Assembly (NCBI GenBank): GCA_965206775.1 | Contig: CBDBKU010000001.1 | Coordinates: forward strand, 372,001-436,000 | Source: VXMF01 sp965206775 | Lineage (GTDB): Bacteria; Acidobacteriota; Terriglobia; Bryobacterales; UBA6623 | Length of the DNA: 64,000 nucleotides | Direction of reading: 5' to 3' | Notes under the pieces: generated by a model | The model's database searches: none | Seen by the model: only the letters and a program-made list of their open reading frames with translations | What the model was told of the DNA's origin: nothing | Position numbers and translations under genes: made by a program | Part shown: in pieces, positions 42,704 to 52,850 of the stretch | Position numbering within the stretch: position 1 is the first letter of the stretch | Layout of the letters: every line of letters begins with the position of its first letter

Positions 42704-45700
42704 TTGTTCGGCCAATCACTCGCCAGTTCGTATGCGACGCTCCGAATCGTAGCGTGCCTGGCGATTGGGATCGCGTGCTCCATCGCACTCCATGGCCAGA
42801 CGGACACAGGAAACATTAGCGGCTTGGTATTCGACGAGACCGGAGCCGTCATTCCGGGAGCGACCGTCAGCGCGGTCGATGTGGACCGAGGCATCCGGCG
42901 CGAGTCGGAGACATCGGACACAGGTGAATTCGTGCTTCGGTACGTCGATCCGGGAACCTACTCGCTGACGTTCGAAGCGGCGGATTTCGCATCGCTCGAG
43001 GTCCAGGGACTCGAGGTGCGAGTGGGGGAAACAGCAACTGTTTCTGCACAGCTCTCAGTGGCTGCGAGGCAAGAGCGCGTCGTCGTGCCCGCCGAAGCGG
43101 CTCGTCCGGCCATCGACCCGCAACGAGTGCAGCAGTCGGACCACATAGACTCCGTCCGCATTCAGAATCTTCCGATCAACCGCCGGGACTACCTCGCCCT
43201 AGGGCTCCTGACACCCGGCGTGGTGGACACGAACTACGTTGCCAATGCGACGGACCGCCGCATAACGACGACCCGGACATCAGGGCTCGGAATCGGAGGC
43301 ACGAACGGACGCGGCAACACCTTCATGATCGACGGCCTGGACAACGTGCAAAGCGTGGGAACCGTGCGATCCGCGATCAGCCAGGAGGCGGTGTACGAAT
43401 TCCAGATCAACCGGAACTCGTTCTCTGCAGAGCAGGGCGGCGCCCCTGGAGGCGCGATCAACATCGTGACGAAGGGCGGAACGAATGAGTTGCACGGGTC
43501 CCCGTTCGGCTTCGTACGCAACCGCCGGTTCCAGGCCCGGAACTACTTCGACCCTGGCAAGGGCGCATATACCAGGGCGCAGAGCGGCGCTTCTTTCGGG
43601 GGGCCCATCGAACGGAACAAAACGTTCTACTTCGGGACCTACGAACGCTTGGACCGCCACGAGTCGCTCATCGTCCCGCTGCTTTCCGACAGTTCGTTTC
43701 TTTCTTCCCTGACGGAAACCCAGCAATCCCTTGTCGACGTGCTCAGCGCTGCGGGGCCGCCTGCGCCAAGACCGCTGGTGGACCGGCTCGCAGGGGCACT
43801 CGTTCCGGCCAATCATGCGGGTGTCGCATCTCTCTTCGAGGAAAACAGCGGCGTGTTCCCTTTCTCGGAGGAGCGGCATCAGGTTGTCACGCGCTTGGAC
43901 CACGCGGTGCGGGATGGCCACACTGTCTTCTTTCGCGGGAACTGGACCGGGAACAACAGCGAAAACTCGGCACTCGGCGAGCTGAAGGCCCGCAATCGTG
44001 GTTCCGGCAGCAGGGTCAATGAATTCTCGGTAGCTCTGGGAGACACGTTTGTGATCAGCCCGCGGTGGGTGAGCGAGACGCGGCTGGGGTTCAGCTATCA
44101 CGATTCGGGCTCGACCCCTGACGAACCCCACGGCCCGGCGATCGACATCAACGGGTTCGGCCACTTCGGCCGGGATTTCTTTCTTCCGCTCCGCTCGGTC
44201 GAACGTGTTTTCCAGGTGCGCCAGAATCTCATTCGGGTAACCGGTCGCCAGACGCTGAAATTCGGAGCGGACGTGAACCCGCTCCGGGACTGGGTGCGTT
44301 CCGAGACGTTTTTCAGCGGCCGGTTCATATTCGGCGAGGCGGTCCCGCTCGCCAGCGTTATTGACAGCTCGGCGGGCCCGGGAACGTCGCTACTGATCAA
44401 GGGCCGCCGGACTGCGCCAGCTTGCAGGCGCCATCGACGCGCCCATTTCGGCCCTCCAGGCATACACCCTCGGGCTGCCGACGATTTACCAGCAAGGCTT
44501 CGGCGATCCGTATTGGATTGGCGTGGCGAACCGGACGAACCTCTATGTCGAGGACGCGATCCGGATCGCGCCGAAATTCCTGCTGACTCTCGGCTTGCGT
44601 CACGAACTCGAACTCAAGACACGGTTCCCGCGCGACTACAACAACATTGCTCCGCGAGCGGGATTCGCTTGGAATCCTGATGCGAAGACTGTCGTGCGAG
44701 GGGGATTCGGAATCTTCCATGCCCGAATCGAGGGGCAGATCTCGTATATCAATGACCTGCTAGGCGAAAAGCAGCAGACATACCAGGTGTTCGTGCCCTT
44801 GACCGGACTGCCCGGCATCCGCAGCAGGCTCACGGACCAGCCGGTGACGTCTGCGGAGATCTACCAAACGCTGCAGGCGAGAGGGGTTCTCGGCCAGAGA
44901 GGAATTCGTCAGGACGACTTGCTCATCCACGGCATTGATCCCGGCCCGGGTTATCCGTTTCGCGTGGGATTCCGTCTTGCTCCGGACGCGGTGAACCCGT
45001 ACTCGCAGCAGGGAAGCTTCGAAATCCAGCGGCAGATCGGTGGCTACGTGTTGTCCGCCGGCTACAACTACAACCGCGGAATCCATCTCGTACGTCCGCT
45101 CGACGCCAACGTGTTCAACGCCGGAACTGACGGGGCGGGCAGGCCGGTTGCGGGCTTCCGGAACCCCCTCATCCTCCAGGACAACGTTTACGGAACCTGG
45201 GGCCGGTTGTAATACCACGCGATGATCGTGCAGCTCAAGAAGCGATTCTCGAGGGGCTTCACGCTGTCCGCGCATCACACATGGAGCAAGACGATCGACG
45301 AGAACACGGACTACAACTCGGCATTCGAACCGCACCTGCAGTGGGATGCTCGCAACGAACTTGCCCTTTCGGACTTTCACCGCGGGCACCGGTTTGTCGC
45401 GCACGCGGTAGCGCAGTCTCCCTGGAGGGCCGCCAAGGGGAGAGGGATCGGACACAACCTGCTGGCGGACTTCACGTTTTCCGGGATCGTGCTCGCTCGC
45501 TCCGGGGCGCCGTTTAACCTCAATGCGGGAGTTGACACGGTCGGTGACCGTCACAGCGACACGCATCGCCCGTGGGGGCTGGGGCGCAACGTCGGGATGG
45601 GACCGAGCCTCTTCGGCTTCGACATGCGGCTGGCGCGGTCGTTCACATTGAGGGGGGTGAGCCTGCAGGCCGTCGGCGAGGCCTTCAACCTTCTGAACCA

Positions 45701-45860
45701 CACAAATTTCAGGGGTGTGAACGGCGTGGTCGGGAATGTCGCCATCGAAGACTTGCCCGACAATCTCGCCGGCCGTCGCGGGCCGGTCACGGAACCGCTC
45801 TCATTCGCGTCCGCATTCGACCCGCGGCAGTTCCAGTTCAGCCTCCGGCTTACCTTCTAG
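42704..45860 (+). pseudogene. Oar-like TonB-dependent receptor gene, broken by a frameshift and a stop
   Basis: The first frame (42704 to about 44400) encodes a signal peptide ending near 'IALHGQ', a carboxypeptidase-regulatory-like domain ('GNISGLVFDETGAVIPGATVSAVD'), a plug-like domain ('GGTNGRGNTFMIDGLDNVQSVG', 'INIVTKGGTNELHG') and the start of the barrel. Near 44400-44415 the frame shifts; the continuation ('LPTIYQQGFGDPYWIGVANRTNLYVEDAIRI' region) runs to a TAA at 45210-45212. The same frame resumes directly after that stop ('MIVQLKKRFSRGFTLSAHHTWSK') to the barrel end at 45860, finishing in Phe. The total, about 1050 residues, is the normal size for this Acidobacteria-type family. Two lesions point to a pseudogene rather than one sequencing error. 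Confidence 0.85.
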
Positions 45861-46012
45861 GCCGTCGCACGCGATGCGTGCGTCGCTGCTGGCCCGAGGC
45901 GACCTGAAATAGCCCGCTGGAGTCGACCGGGCGTTACGGCCCCGGAATCCAGCCTGGATGTTCCGCGCGAATCCGCCAGGGTTTCCAACCGGGACTCCTG
46001 CGTAGCCTACGC

Positions 46013-46765
46013 TCACTGCGGTCTTGGAACTTCTCCCTCTCCTGTCGCGACGACCTGTCGGTGGGGCATCTCGTCCCAAATCCTGCCATCGAGTTCGCGC
46101 CCAGCCCGTTTCTTGAATACACCGCCCCATTGCTTGAAGAAGAACGGAACGTGGCTTCGCACGCAGCTGTCGCGGATCTCACGAACCCAGTCCGGCTCCA
46201 TCGGCCGCGCATTGGGTCCTGACTCCCCTCCGGCGATCACCCAATCGATGCTCGAGAGATCCATGTTGGACAGCGGTCCGAGCAACGGTTCGAGCGACAG
46301 GAACTTCGTCTCCGCGCCCGTCCGCTCAAGCATGGCCAAGCGACCCAGCCATCGCTCGGATTCGATGCTGACGCCGAGCCAGATGTTGGGTGTCCAGTCT
46401 AGGTTGCGGTCGAGCCTGACAACCCGGCTCGGTCGCTTTGTCAGCACTTGGAACGTGTGCTGGGGCGAGCGGTTCATCACGTCGAACACCCCCGCGATGA
46501 AGCTGGACTCCACGGATTCGTGGAAAAGGTCGGACATCGAGTTTACGAAGACCAGCCTTGGCTTGGCCCATCGAAGAGGCTCTTCGAGAACTGCCTCGTG
46601 CAGGGCCACTTGAAACCCGCGGCTGTACTTCTCGACGCCCATCGATCGCAGCCTTTGCGACATCCGCTCGGCATAGCAGTGCAAACAGCCTTCGCTGATC
46701 TTGGAGCAGCCCGTGACGGGATTCCACGTCGTCTCCGTCCATTCGATCTTCGAGTCAGAAGCCAT
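46013..46765 (-). CDS. DUF5131 (Gp37/Gp68-like) three-Cys protein of the TcmP pair
   Basis: This 250-aa protein starts 'MASDSKIEWTETTWNPVTGC' and carries three Cys at 20, 27 and 30 ('GCSKISEGCLHCYAE'), the hallmark of the DUF5131 family. Conserved blocks 'RLVFVNSMSDLFHE', 'FQVLTKRPSR', 'IWLGVSIES', 'FLSLEPLLGP' and 'WVIAGGESGPNARPM' are present. The Cys arrangement resembles a radical-SAM-like iron-sulfur site. The ATG at 46765 is one base after the stop of the tcmP gene, so the two are coupled. An upstream open frame overlaps tcmP and is not used. The function of the pair is unknown; phage and plasmid copies are common. Confidence 0.88.
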   Translation of the reverse strand: MASDSKIEWTETTWNPVTGCSKISEGCLHCYAERMSQRLRSMGVEKYSRGFQVALHEAVLEEPLRWAKPRLVFVNSMSDLFHESVESSFIAGVFDVMNRSPQHTFQVLTKRPSRVVRLDRNLDWTPNIWLGVSIESERWLGRLAMLERTGAETKFLSLEPLLGPLSNMDLSSIDWVIAGGESGPNARPMEPDWVREIRDSCVRSHVPFFFKQWGGVFKKRAGRELDGRIWDEMPHRQVVATGEGEVPRPQ

Positions 46766-46766
46766 G

Positions 46767-47621
46767 CTAAATTCGCTCGAGAAGATGTCTTGCGATCCTT
46801 GTTGCAGGGCCGATTCCATTGCGGTTTCCAACGCAAAATAGGAACTCAAAAATAGGTCCTCCCTGTGAGTTCCGTAGAGTTCGACTCATCTCCAAGAATC
46901 TCTCTTTGAAGGTCGCTTTCAAGTTCTCCTGATAAATTTTCACAAGGCCATCTACACCGGAGTGTCGTTCGTATCCTTGACCGCCGAATAGATTACCTTG
47001 TCGGGCCGGCTCGTAGAGTCGCCGCCAGTCTTCGTTTCCGTACACACGAGTTAAGCGCTTTGCCCAGCTTGGATGGATATCATCTGGTTCTCTAGTTAGT
47101 GGCAGGATTCTAGCGATCGCTGACGTTGGGAAAAGGATCCACATGTCGAGAGCATTGAACTCTGAGATTCTCTCTATTGTTGACCACTCTACTTGTGTTG
47201 CAAACGGATCCAAGAAAATGACGCCTCGCCATGATTTCCAATCCACGTTGAGATCCCGGAGATACGCATTCGCATCTGACTGCGCGATTCGGATCTCTCG
47301 ATTTGGCTCATTGTTTCGCAAGCACTCAAGCTCTTTACAACTCTCCGAACTCTTGTCGACGAAAATCAGGCGATCGAACGGCTTGTGATCGATTCGAACT
47401 GCACGTTCGGCAGATCCACTGATGAGTCTAGAAGCGTCGGGATCCTCAGCGCCGAGGCTGATTTGCCCGCTGCCGGCGAATGCGTCGATATAAACGAGAC
47501 TGAACGATTGATTCTTGAGCGCGGTCGTGTATGCGTCAAGGTAGCATTCTAGGATCGCCAGCTTCTCGATCGTCCACGGTCCGCCGAATCGTGTTGCTTG
47601 CTCAATGATCAAATCACCCAT
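46767..47621 (-). CDS. tcmP: Three-Cys-motif partner protein TcmP
   Basis: This 284-aa protein begins 'MGDLIIEQATRFGGPWTIEKL' and has a methyltransferase-like Rossmann start 'LVYIDAFAGSGQ', an acidic strand 'LIFVDKSS' and 'VIFLDPFATQVEW'. This is the TcmP family, found next to three-Cys DUF5131 proteins. The base composition is clearly richer in A and T than the flanking DNA, a sign of recent transfer. The first Met with family homology is at 47621. It lies upstream of the DUF5131 gene, with one base between stop and start. A tRNA-Val gene is about 260 bases upstream on the same strand. Confidence 0.88.
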   Translation of the reverse strand: MGDLIIEQATRFGGPWTIEKLAILECYLDAYTTALKNQSFSLVYIDAFAGSGQISLGAEDPDASRLISGSAERAVRIDHKPFDRLIFVDKSSESCKELECLRNNEPNREIRIAQSDANAYLRDLNVDWKSWRGVIFLDPFATQVEWSTIERISEFNALDMWILFPTSAIARILPLTREPDDIHPSWAKRLTRVYGNEDWRRLYEPARQGNLFGGQGYERHSGVDGLVKIYQENLKATFKERFLEMSRTLRNSQGGPIFEFLFCVGNRNGIGPATRIARHLLERI

Positions 47622-47880
47622 TCTTGTGCCTCCACCGCTAAGCGATCCCCGAGTCGAGTGATGGCCATCTTCGATCTGCCTCACCGTCTGCTCACTCTTC
47701 GTTGGTACCGGCGTCCAATCGGGCAACTGAGCAGATCTCCGACCTTGTCAGTCTGCGCAAGAGGGTAGCACAATCAAGCGCATAAAGCGAACATATATCA
47801 AAAATCATCGGAATCCGGCGGTTCAGCAAGGAGGACGCTGGACAAGGCGGGAGGCTCGTGCACAAAGGCATCGGACTGCG

Positions 47881-47957
47881 TGGTGGGCGGCACTGGACTC
47901 GAACCAGCGACCTCCTGCTTGTAAGGCAGGCGCTCTAACCAACTGAGCTAGCCGCCC
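47881..47957 (-). tRNA. tRNA-Val (anticodon UAC)
   Basis: The minus strand folds into a standard cloverleaf: a 7-bp acceptor stem GGGCGGC/GCCGCCC, a D arm with 'AGTTGGTTA', a five-pair anticodon stem CCTGC/GCAGG with loop CTTACAA (anticodon TAC, read GUA), and a T arm with TTCGAGT. Discriminator A and an encoded CCA complete the 3' end. It borders the accessory island and could be an integration site. Confidence 0.95.
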
Positions 47958-48097
47958 GCTAGGCGAGGCGATCCCGTGCTTCTCGCCCGGCAGCGTGCAT
48001 ATCCATGCAGCTTCACTCTAGTCTGGCAGATGGCTGGTGATTGCCGCCACAACCTCCGCGAACCCGCGCTTCCGACCCCGGCTCTCGCGGATCCGCA

Positions 48098-49247
48098 TCA
48101 ATGCGAGTAGACTGCTTCCGCCGCTCGAACCGCGCCGCTTGCACCCAAGCAGGTCTCGAGCGCGGCCAGCAGCAGCAGCACGTACTGTCTCTGCGACGAG
48201 GCCCCCATCAACCCGACCCGAAGGATCTTGCCGGCCAGCGGCCCCAACCCGCCCAGCACCTCGATGCCGAAATCCTCCAGCAGTCGCCTGCGGAGGGCCC
48301 CGTCGTCGCAGCCTTCCGGCAGCGTTGGAGTGTTCAGCATCCACAGGCGGTTCTCCGCTCGGACATGCATCTCGAGCCCGAGGGGCTCGATTCCCGCGAC
48401 GAACGCGAGATGATTCAGCCGGTGCCGAGCGAATCGGGCTTCCAGGGTCTCCTGCTGGCACAGCCGCAACGCTTCCCGCAGGGCGTAGAGCATCGCGATC
48501 GGCGGCGTGTGGTGGTAACCGTGCGACTTGCCCCAGTACTGGCCGATCAGTTTCAGGTCGAGGTACCACGACACGCATTGCGTTTCGCGCGCGCAGCACT
48601 TCCAGCGCCTTGGCCGACAGCGTGAGGGGCGCCAGGCCCGGCGGGGCGCTCAGGCATTTCTGCGTCCCGCTGTAGGCGATGTCGATCCCGTGCCCGTCGA
48701 CATTGACCGGCATGCCGCCCAGCGAGGCCACGCAGTCTCCCACGACCAAGGCACCGCATGCGTGTGCCGCCTCGCAGATTGCCGCTGCCGGCTGCAGCGC
48801 GCCGGTCGAGGTCTCGGCATGCACGAACATGACGACTTGGGGCTGCTCGCGGCCGATGAAGTCTCTCGCTTCCTCGTCCGTGAATACGTCGCCCCAACCC
48901 TTCTTCAGTCGGACAACGTCGGCACCTTGGCGGTTGCACATCTCGGTGAAACGACCCGAGAAGTAGCCGTTGGCGAAGACCGCCACCTTGGTGCCCTTTT
49001 CGATGAAGTTCACGACCGAGGCCTCCATGCCCGCCGACCCCGTGCCCGACACAGCGATCGTGAACTCGTTCCGCGTACCGAACACGTATCGAAGCAGGTC
49101 CGACGTGTCCTGCAGGACGCCGAAGCAACTAGGGTCGGTGTACCCGACAATTGGCGAGGCCATGGCTTGGTAGACGCGCGGATCCATCATGCTGGGCCCG
49201 GGGCCGAGGAGGATGCGATGGGGTGGGTGGTAGCAGTCGAACGGCAT
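48098..49247 (-). pseudogene. Alanine-glyoxylate/serine-pyruvate aminotransferase-like gene with one frameshift
   Basis: The frame from 49247 encodes the PLP domain of a class V aminotransferase: 'LLGPGPSMMDPRVYQAM', 'SGTGSAGMEASV', 'HAETSTGALQP', 'GDCVASLGGMPV' and the PLP Lys197 in 'SGTQKCLSAPPG'. Near 48581-48596, a GC dinucleotide run (CGCGCGCG type), the frame is lost. The correct C-terminal half ('CVSWYLDLKLIGQYWGKSHGYHHTPP', 'MLNTPTLPEG', 'LGGLGPLAGKILRVGLMG') continues in another frame to 48098. Everything else is intact, so a sequencing or assembly slip in the GC run is a real alternative to gene loss. If repaired it would be about 385 aa. Confidence 0.8.
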
Positions 49248-49500
49248 TGCGTCCTAGGTTCGGCGCGCTCGGACAGGGATGCCCGGGAAGCCGGGCCCGA
49301 CTTGTCTCTGCGACCGCAAGACACCTTATGCGGCAAGGGCGGACGCGCTGCGAACCAAGCTTAGAATCACGATATCGCAGTCGCGGTGACTGACCTGCTC
49401 GCCCGGGCTGCCCGGTATGCCGGCGAGCAAGGGCTCGACGCGATCGCACCTGGCAAAACGATCCCATTGGCCCACCCGCCTGCATGGTAATCTTTCTTCT

Positions 49501-50697
49501 ATGTCAACCCTGATCGAGCGGCGAACGCTGTTCCGCTCCGCCGCCGTCTTCACCGCAGCTTCGTACTCCCGCATTCTCGGAGCGAACGAGAGAGTCAGCT
49601 TGGGATTGATTGGTTGCGGCGGTCGCGGTCGCGGCGTGCTGCGCACATTCGTCAAGAACCCGAACGTCAACGCAACCGCGCTCTGCGATGTTTTCAGCGC
49701 CCGCATCGACGAAGCCTCCGAGGTGGCGCCGAACGCGAAGGGCTACAAGGAGCACGAGAAGCTGCTCGAAGCGAAGGACGTCGACGCGGTACTGATCGCC
49801 ACGCCCGACCACTGGCATGCCGGAACGTGCATCGACGCCGCGAACGCAGGCAAGGACATCTACTGCGAGAAGCCACTTACCCTGAGGATCGAAGAGGGTC
49901 CGGAGATCGTGAAGGCCGTGCGGCTGAACAAGAGGGTATGCCAGGTAGGCATGCAGCAGCGGTCAGCGAAGCACTATCTGATGGCGAAGGAGAAGTTCTT
50001 CGATAGCGGGGCGATCGGCAAGGTCACCCTGGCGCGGACCTGGTGGCACGGCAACGGCGCGCACCTGCGTCCGTTCCCCCCGCAATACGCCGAGCAACCG
50101 TCGAACTTGGACTGGGGGAGATTCCTGGGACCCGTCAAGTGGCGAGAGTACGACCCGAAGCAGTACTTCAATTTCCGCGCCTACCTGGAGTACGGAGGCG
50201 GTCAGATCACGGATCTGTTCACGCACTGGATCGATGCCGTGCACATGTTCATGGGCCAGGACAACCCCGTTGCCGCAGTCGCCTCGGGCGGTATCTATCA
50301 CTACAAGGATGGCCGCACGGCGCCCGACACCATAAACTGCCTGCTGGACTATCCCGGGGAGTGGACAGCGACGTTCGAAGGGACGCTCGCTCCGGGCCTG
50401 CGGGGAGCCGGGGTGGAGGTGATCGGGACCGAAGGCCGCCTTTGGATCACTCGCCAGCGCTACGAGTGGTACATGCCGAACGAGAACGAGCCTGCCGAGA
50501 CCCAGCCGAACATCGGCGACATGACGCAGGATCACGTGGACAACTTCATCGACTGCGTGAAGAGCCGGGAGAAGCCGAACGGAGATGTCTGGATCGGGCA
50601 CCGCTCAGCCCAGGCTTCGCACCTAGGCAACATCGCCTACCTGCAGAGGCGGCGCCTGAAGTTCGATCCCGACCGCGAGGAGATCCTTCCACTCTGA
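49501..50697 (+). CDS. Gfo/Idh/MocA family oxidoreductase, exported by Tat
   Basis: This 398-aa protein begins with a twin-arginine-like signal ('ERRTLFRSAAVFTAASYSRILGA'). The NAD(P)-binding Rossmann domain follows ('LGLIGCGGRGRGVLR', then 'ALCDVFSARI', 'AVLIATPDHWHA', 'DIYCEKPLTL'). The C-terminal alpha/beta domain contains 'GGGQITDLFTHWIDAVHMFMGQ' and 'NYLCRLDYPG'-like strand. Secreted members of this family in Planctomycetes and Acidobacteria probably hold their cofactor while folding in the cytosol. The ATG at 49501 is chosen because it starts the signal; the frame is open upstream. The substrate is not known, and the Tat signal argues against a role as inositol dehydrogenase IolG. Confidence 0.9.
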   Translation: MSTLIERRTLFRSAAVFTAASYSRILGANERVSLGLIGCGGRGRGVLRTFVKNPNVNATALCDVFSARIDEASEVAPNAKGYKEHEKLLEAKDVDAVLIATPDHWHAGTCIDAANAGKDIYCEKPLTLRIEEGPEIVKAVRLNKRVCQVGMQQRSAKHYLMAKEKFFDSGAIGKVTLARTWWHGNGAHLRPFPPQYAEQPSNLDWGRFLGPVKWREYDPKQYFNFRAYLEYGGGQITDLFTHWIDAVHMFMGQDNPVAAVASGGIYHYKDGRTAPDTINCLLDYPGEWTATFEGTLAPGLRGAGVEVIGTEGRLWITRQRYEWYMPNENEPAETQPNIGDMTQDHVDNFIDCVKSREKPNGDVWIGHRSAQASHLGNIAYLQRRRLKFDPDREEILPL

Positions 50698-50720
50698 CCG
50701 CAAGGCGGTCTCTTGGCGGA

Positions 50721-51563
50721 TTACCGGAGAAGGCCTTCCACGAACGGCACTTCGAACACCTTGTTGTGCTGGATCGGGCCGTGGCCGAAGTAGCCGTCCT
50801 CGCCGAACAGCTCGCCGTGGTCCGCTGTGATCGTTATGTAGGTGTTAGCCGGAACGAGGTCGAACAGTTCCTCGACGACACGATCTAGATACTGGACGGC
50901 CTTGACCTGCCGGTCGCGAAGGATGTCGAGCTTGCCTTGGTCGAAGAACTGCTGCCGGTCTTCGACGAGCTGGCCTCCGACAATATGATCGTCCAAGTGT
51001 CGGAACACCCCGTGGACCCCGCTGACGCGGGGCCATTTCTCGGGCGACTCGTCCGGGAGCGCATAGGGGTAGTGCGTCTCGCCGATGTTGAGGATGTAGA
51101 ACGAGGGCCTGTCTTCGGGGAAGCGCATCTCTCGCAGCATGGCCCGCATGTCGTTATGGCTCGGCATGAGCCGGTAGGTGTCGAATCCAGTATTGAGGAT
51201 CGTCTTTGGATTCAGTACCGGCAGCGACACCATGGCGTGGGTCCGGTACTTGAAGCGCTTCTGGAGGAACGTCGGGAAGTAAAGCTGCGGAACCAGCGAC
51301 TTGAAGCCGACGTCCTCGACGCCTAGGCGCTCGTTGAACTTGAAGAAGTCCTTCTTGTAGTACTCGGAGGCGTACACCTGCTTCGGGCTGCTGTGCGGCA
51401 GGAGGCCCATGAGGAGGTTGTAATGGGAAGGCGCAGTCCACGACGCGTACGACCAACGTTGCTCGACCCGCCCGAGCTTGCCGATCGTCTTTGGGCCGGC
51501 CTCGAGGAACGTATCGTACCGGCAGCTGTCGAAGACAACGAGAATGTAGTTGTGGGGCCGCAT
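50721..51563 (-). CDS. Alkaline-phosphatase-superfamily (sulfatase-like) hydrolase
   Basis: This 280-aa protein belongs to the sulfatase/phosphoglycerol transferase fold. It opens with 'NYILVVFDSCRYDTFLEAG' (metal-binding Asp), has the nucleophile region 'SWTAPSHYNLLMGLLPH' with Thr/Ser in place of the Cys of formylglycine sulfatases, and 'ITADHGELFGEDGYFGHG' with 'HNKVFEVPFV' as metal site. The Thr/Ser nucleophile points to phosphate or phosphodiester transfer rather than sulfate hydrolysis. There is no signal peptide or membrane segment, so it should be cytosolic, unlike LtaS. The substrate is unknown. It converges on the oxidoreductase gene with a 23-base gap. Confidence 0.82.
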   Translation of the reverse strand: MRPHNYILVVFDSCRYDTFLEAGPKTIGKLGRVEQRWSYASWTAPSHYNLLMGLLPHSSPKQVYASEYYKKDFFKFNERLGVEDVGFKSLVPQLYFPTFLQKRFKYRTHAMVSLPVLNPKTILNTGFDTYRLMPSHNDMRAMLREMRFPEDRPSFYILNIGETHYPYALPDESPEKWPRVSGVHGVFRHLDDHIVGGQLVEDRQQFFDQGKLDILRDRQVKAVQYLDRVVEELFDLVPANTYITITADHGELFGEDGYFGHGPIQHNKVFEVPFVEGLLR

Positions 51564-52425
51564 AGGGGCGTAGTTCCGATTGTAGGATCAAGCATCGCAC
51601 CTCGCCTGCGGGACCGCCCTGACGGCATCGACGTTGGGTGGATCCCGGGACCGCTTCCCACGCGGCGGCTTGCCGGACCGACGATGAGGCGTGAGTGGGC
51701 CCCGGATGCGCACTTGAATCTGGACGGGGACTTGAATCGGCCTAGCGCTCGCTCGATCCGAGAGCCGAACTTCATCGTCTCATTGACATCGGACAATCTC
51801 CAAGGGCTGGTGACTCCCCTCGCGGTTGCTTCAGCCCGGACATAGTTCCCGGACTCCTGGCCGTGTCCAAGCGCGAAGACGGTCGACCGAGGCTCGCAGC
51901 CGGCGCCGGGTCGTGCAGAGGCGCCGGACCAGCCGCCCGGCACCTCGCACTGGAATACCGGGTCCATTCCCGAGAGACGCGAACTAGGACCTACCTCTCG
52001 CTCGGAAGCCCCGGGGCCTACAGTCGCTCGGCTCAGAGCAGGTTTCCTTGCTGGACTTCTCAAGAACGGCTTGGCAGACGGGTTGTATTCTTCTCGCAGT
52101 CTCGGAACTGGCGAAGCCTGAATTATTGATTGACATTCCTCGGTTCTTGCAAGGGAAAGGCAGGAGCTTGGCAGGAAGCACATCGTAGTGTCGACATAGT
52201 TGGTCGTCAGTCCGAGGACGAAGTCGATTGTCTGGCACGACAACTCCGCCCCCGGGGTTTCGCCTCGAAGGAAGATTGGCTTGTGGAGTTATCGAAGTGT
52301 TCGAGCTACCATGCCGGCAATCGGAATACTGGGAATTCGCTGTGACGGCGAGGACTTGTCCCTGAGTCGCTTCACCGGCTCGTGCCTGGTTCACCTGCGG
52401 TCAGGCTGATGAGCGAAACTGGGGA
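51564..52425. other. Long gap with no recognised gene
   Basis: Open frames on both strands are short or of shadow-like composition, and none shows family motifs. Composition is mixed near 52080-52330, with more A and T. The promoter for the thioesterase pair should lie near the right edge. Confidence 0.3.
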
Positions 52426-52794
52426 TTGGCACTCAGGTCCAATCGGTTTCACACGGCAGTCGGCGTCGAGCTAGTCGAGCTGCACGAGGACGGTGCCACG
52501 ATGCGACTCGCGGTGCGAGACGAGCACCTCAACGGCGCCGGGGTTGTCCACGGGGGCGTTACGTTCACTCTGGCAGACTCGGCCCTCGGATACGGCATCT
52601 ACAAGATCGTGGGCAGGCCCTGCACAACGGCCGAGATGAAGATCAACTACCTCAAGCCCGTGGCGGGCGGCGTCTTGATTGCCCGATCCCGGATCCTTCG
52701 CGCCGGGAGACGGCTCGTCGTCGCGCGTGCCGAGGTCCACTGCGGTGACGCGCATGTCGCCGAGGTGCTGTCGACGTTCGCAGTTCTGGAGTGA
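52426..52794 (+). CDS. PaaI-like hotdog thioesterase (first of tandem pair)
   Basis: This 122-aa protein is a hotdog-fold acyl-CoA thioesterase of the PaaI/DUF4442-like group. The motif 'HLNGAGVVHGGVTFTLADSALGY' contains the HGG turn and catalytic Asp, and 'TTAEMKINYLKPVAGGVLIARSRILRAGRRLVVARAEVH' is the conserved strand block. Such enzymes hydrolyse phenylacetyl- or other aryl-CoA thioesters. The start is TTG at 52426; no ATG is in frame with homology. The second copy begins 57 bases after its stop, and the two proteins are similar throughout, so a tandem duplication is likely. Confidence 0.88.
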   Translation: MALRSNRFHTAVGVELVELHEDGATMRLAVRDEHLNGAGVVHGGVTFTLADSALGYGIYKIVGRPCTTAEMKINYLKPVAGGVLIARSRILRAGRRLVVARAEVHCGDAHVAEVLSTFAVLE

Positions 52795-52850
52795 CCGCGT
52801 TCCGACTTCGGGCTCGAAGCAGCGGGGCCGATTCTTCGTTTCCCAATATC

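Noticed and set aside
51323..52243. 306-residue minus-strand open frame upstream of the phosphatase-like gene
   Set aside because: It overlaps the phosphatase-like gene in another frame and has no family pattern.
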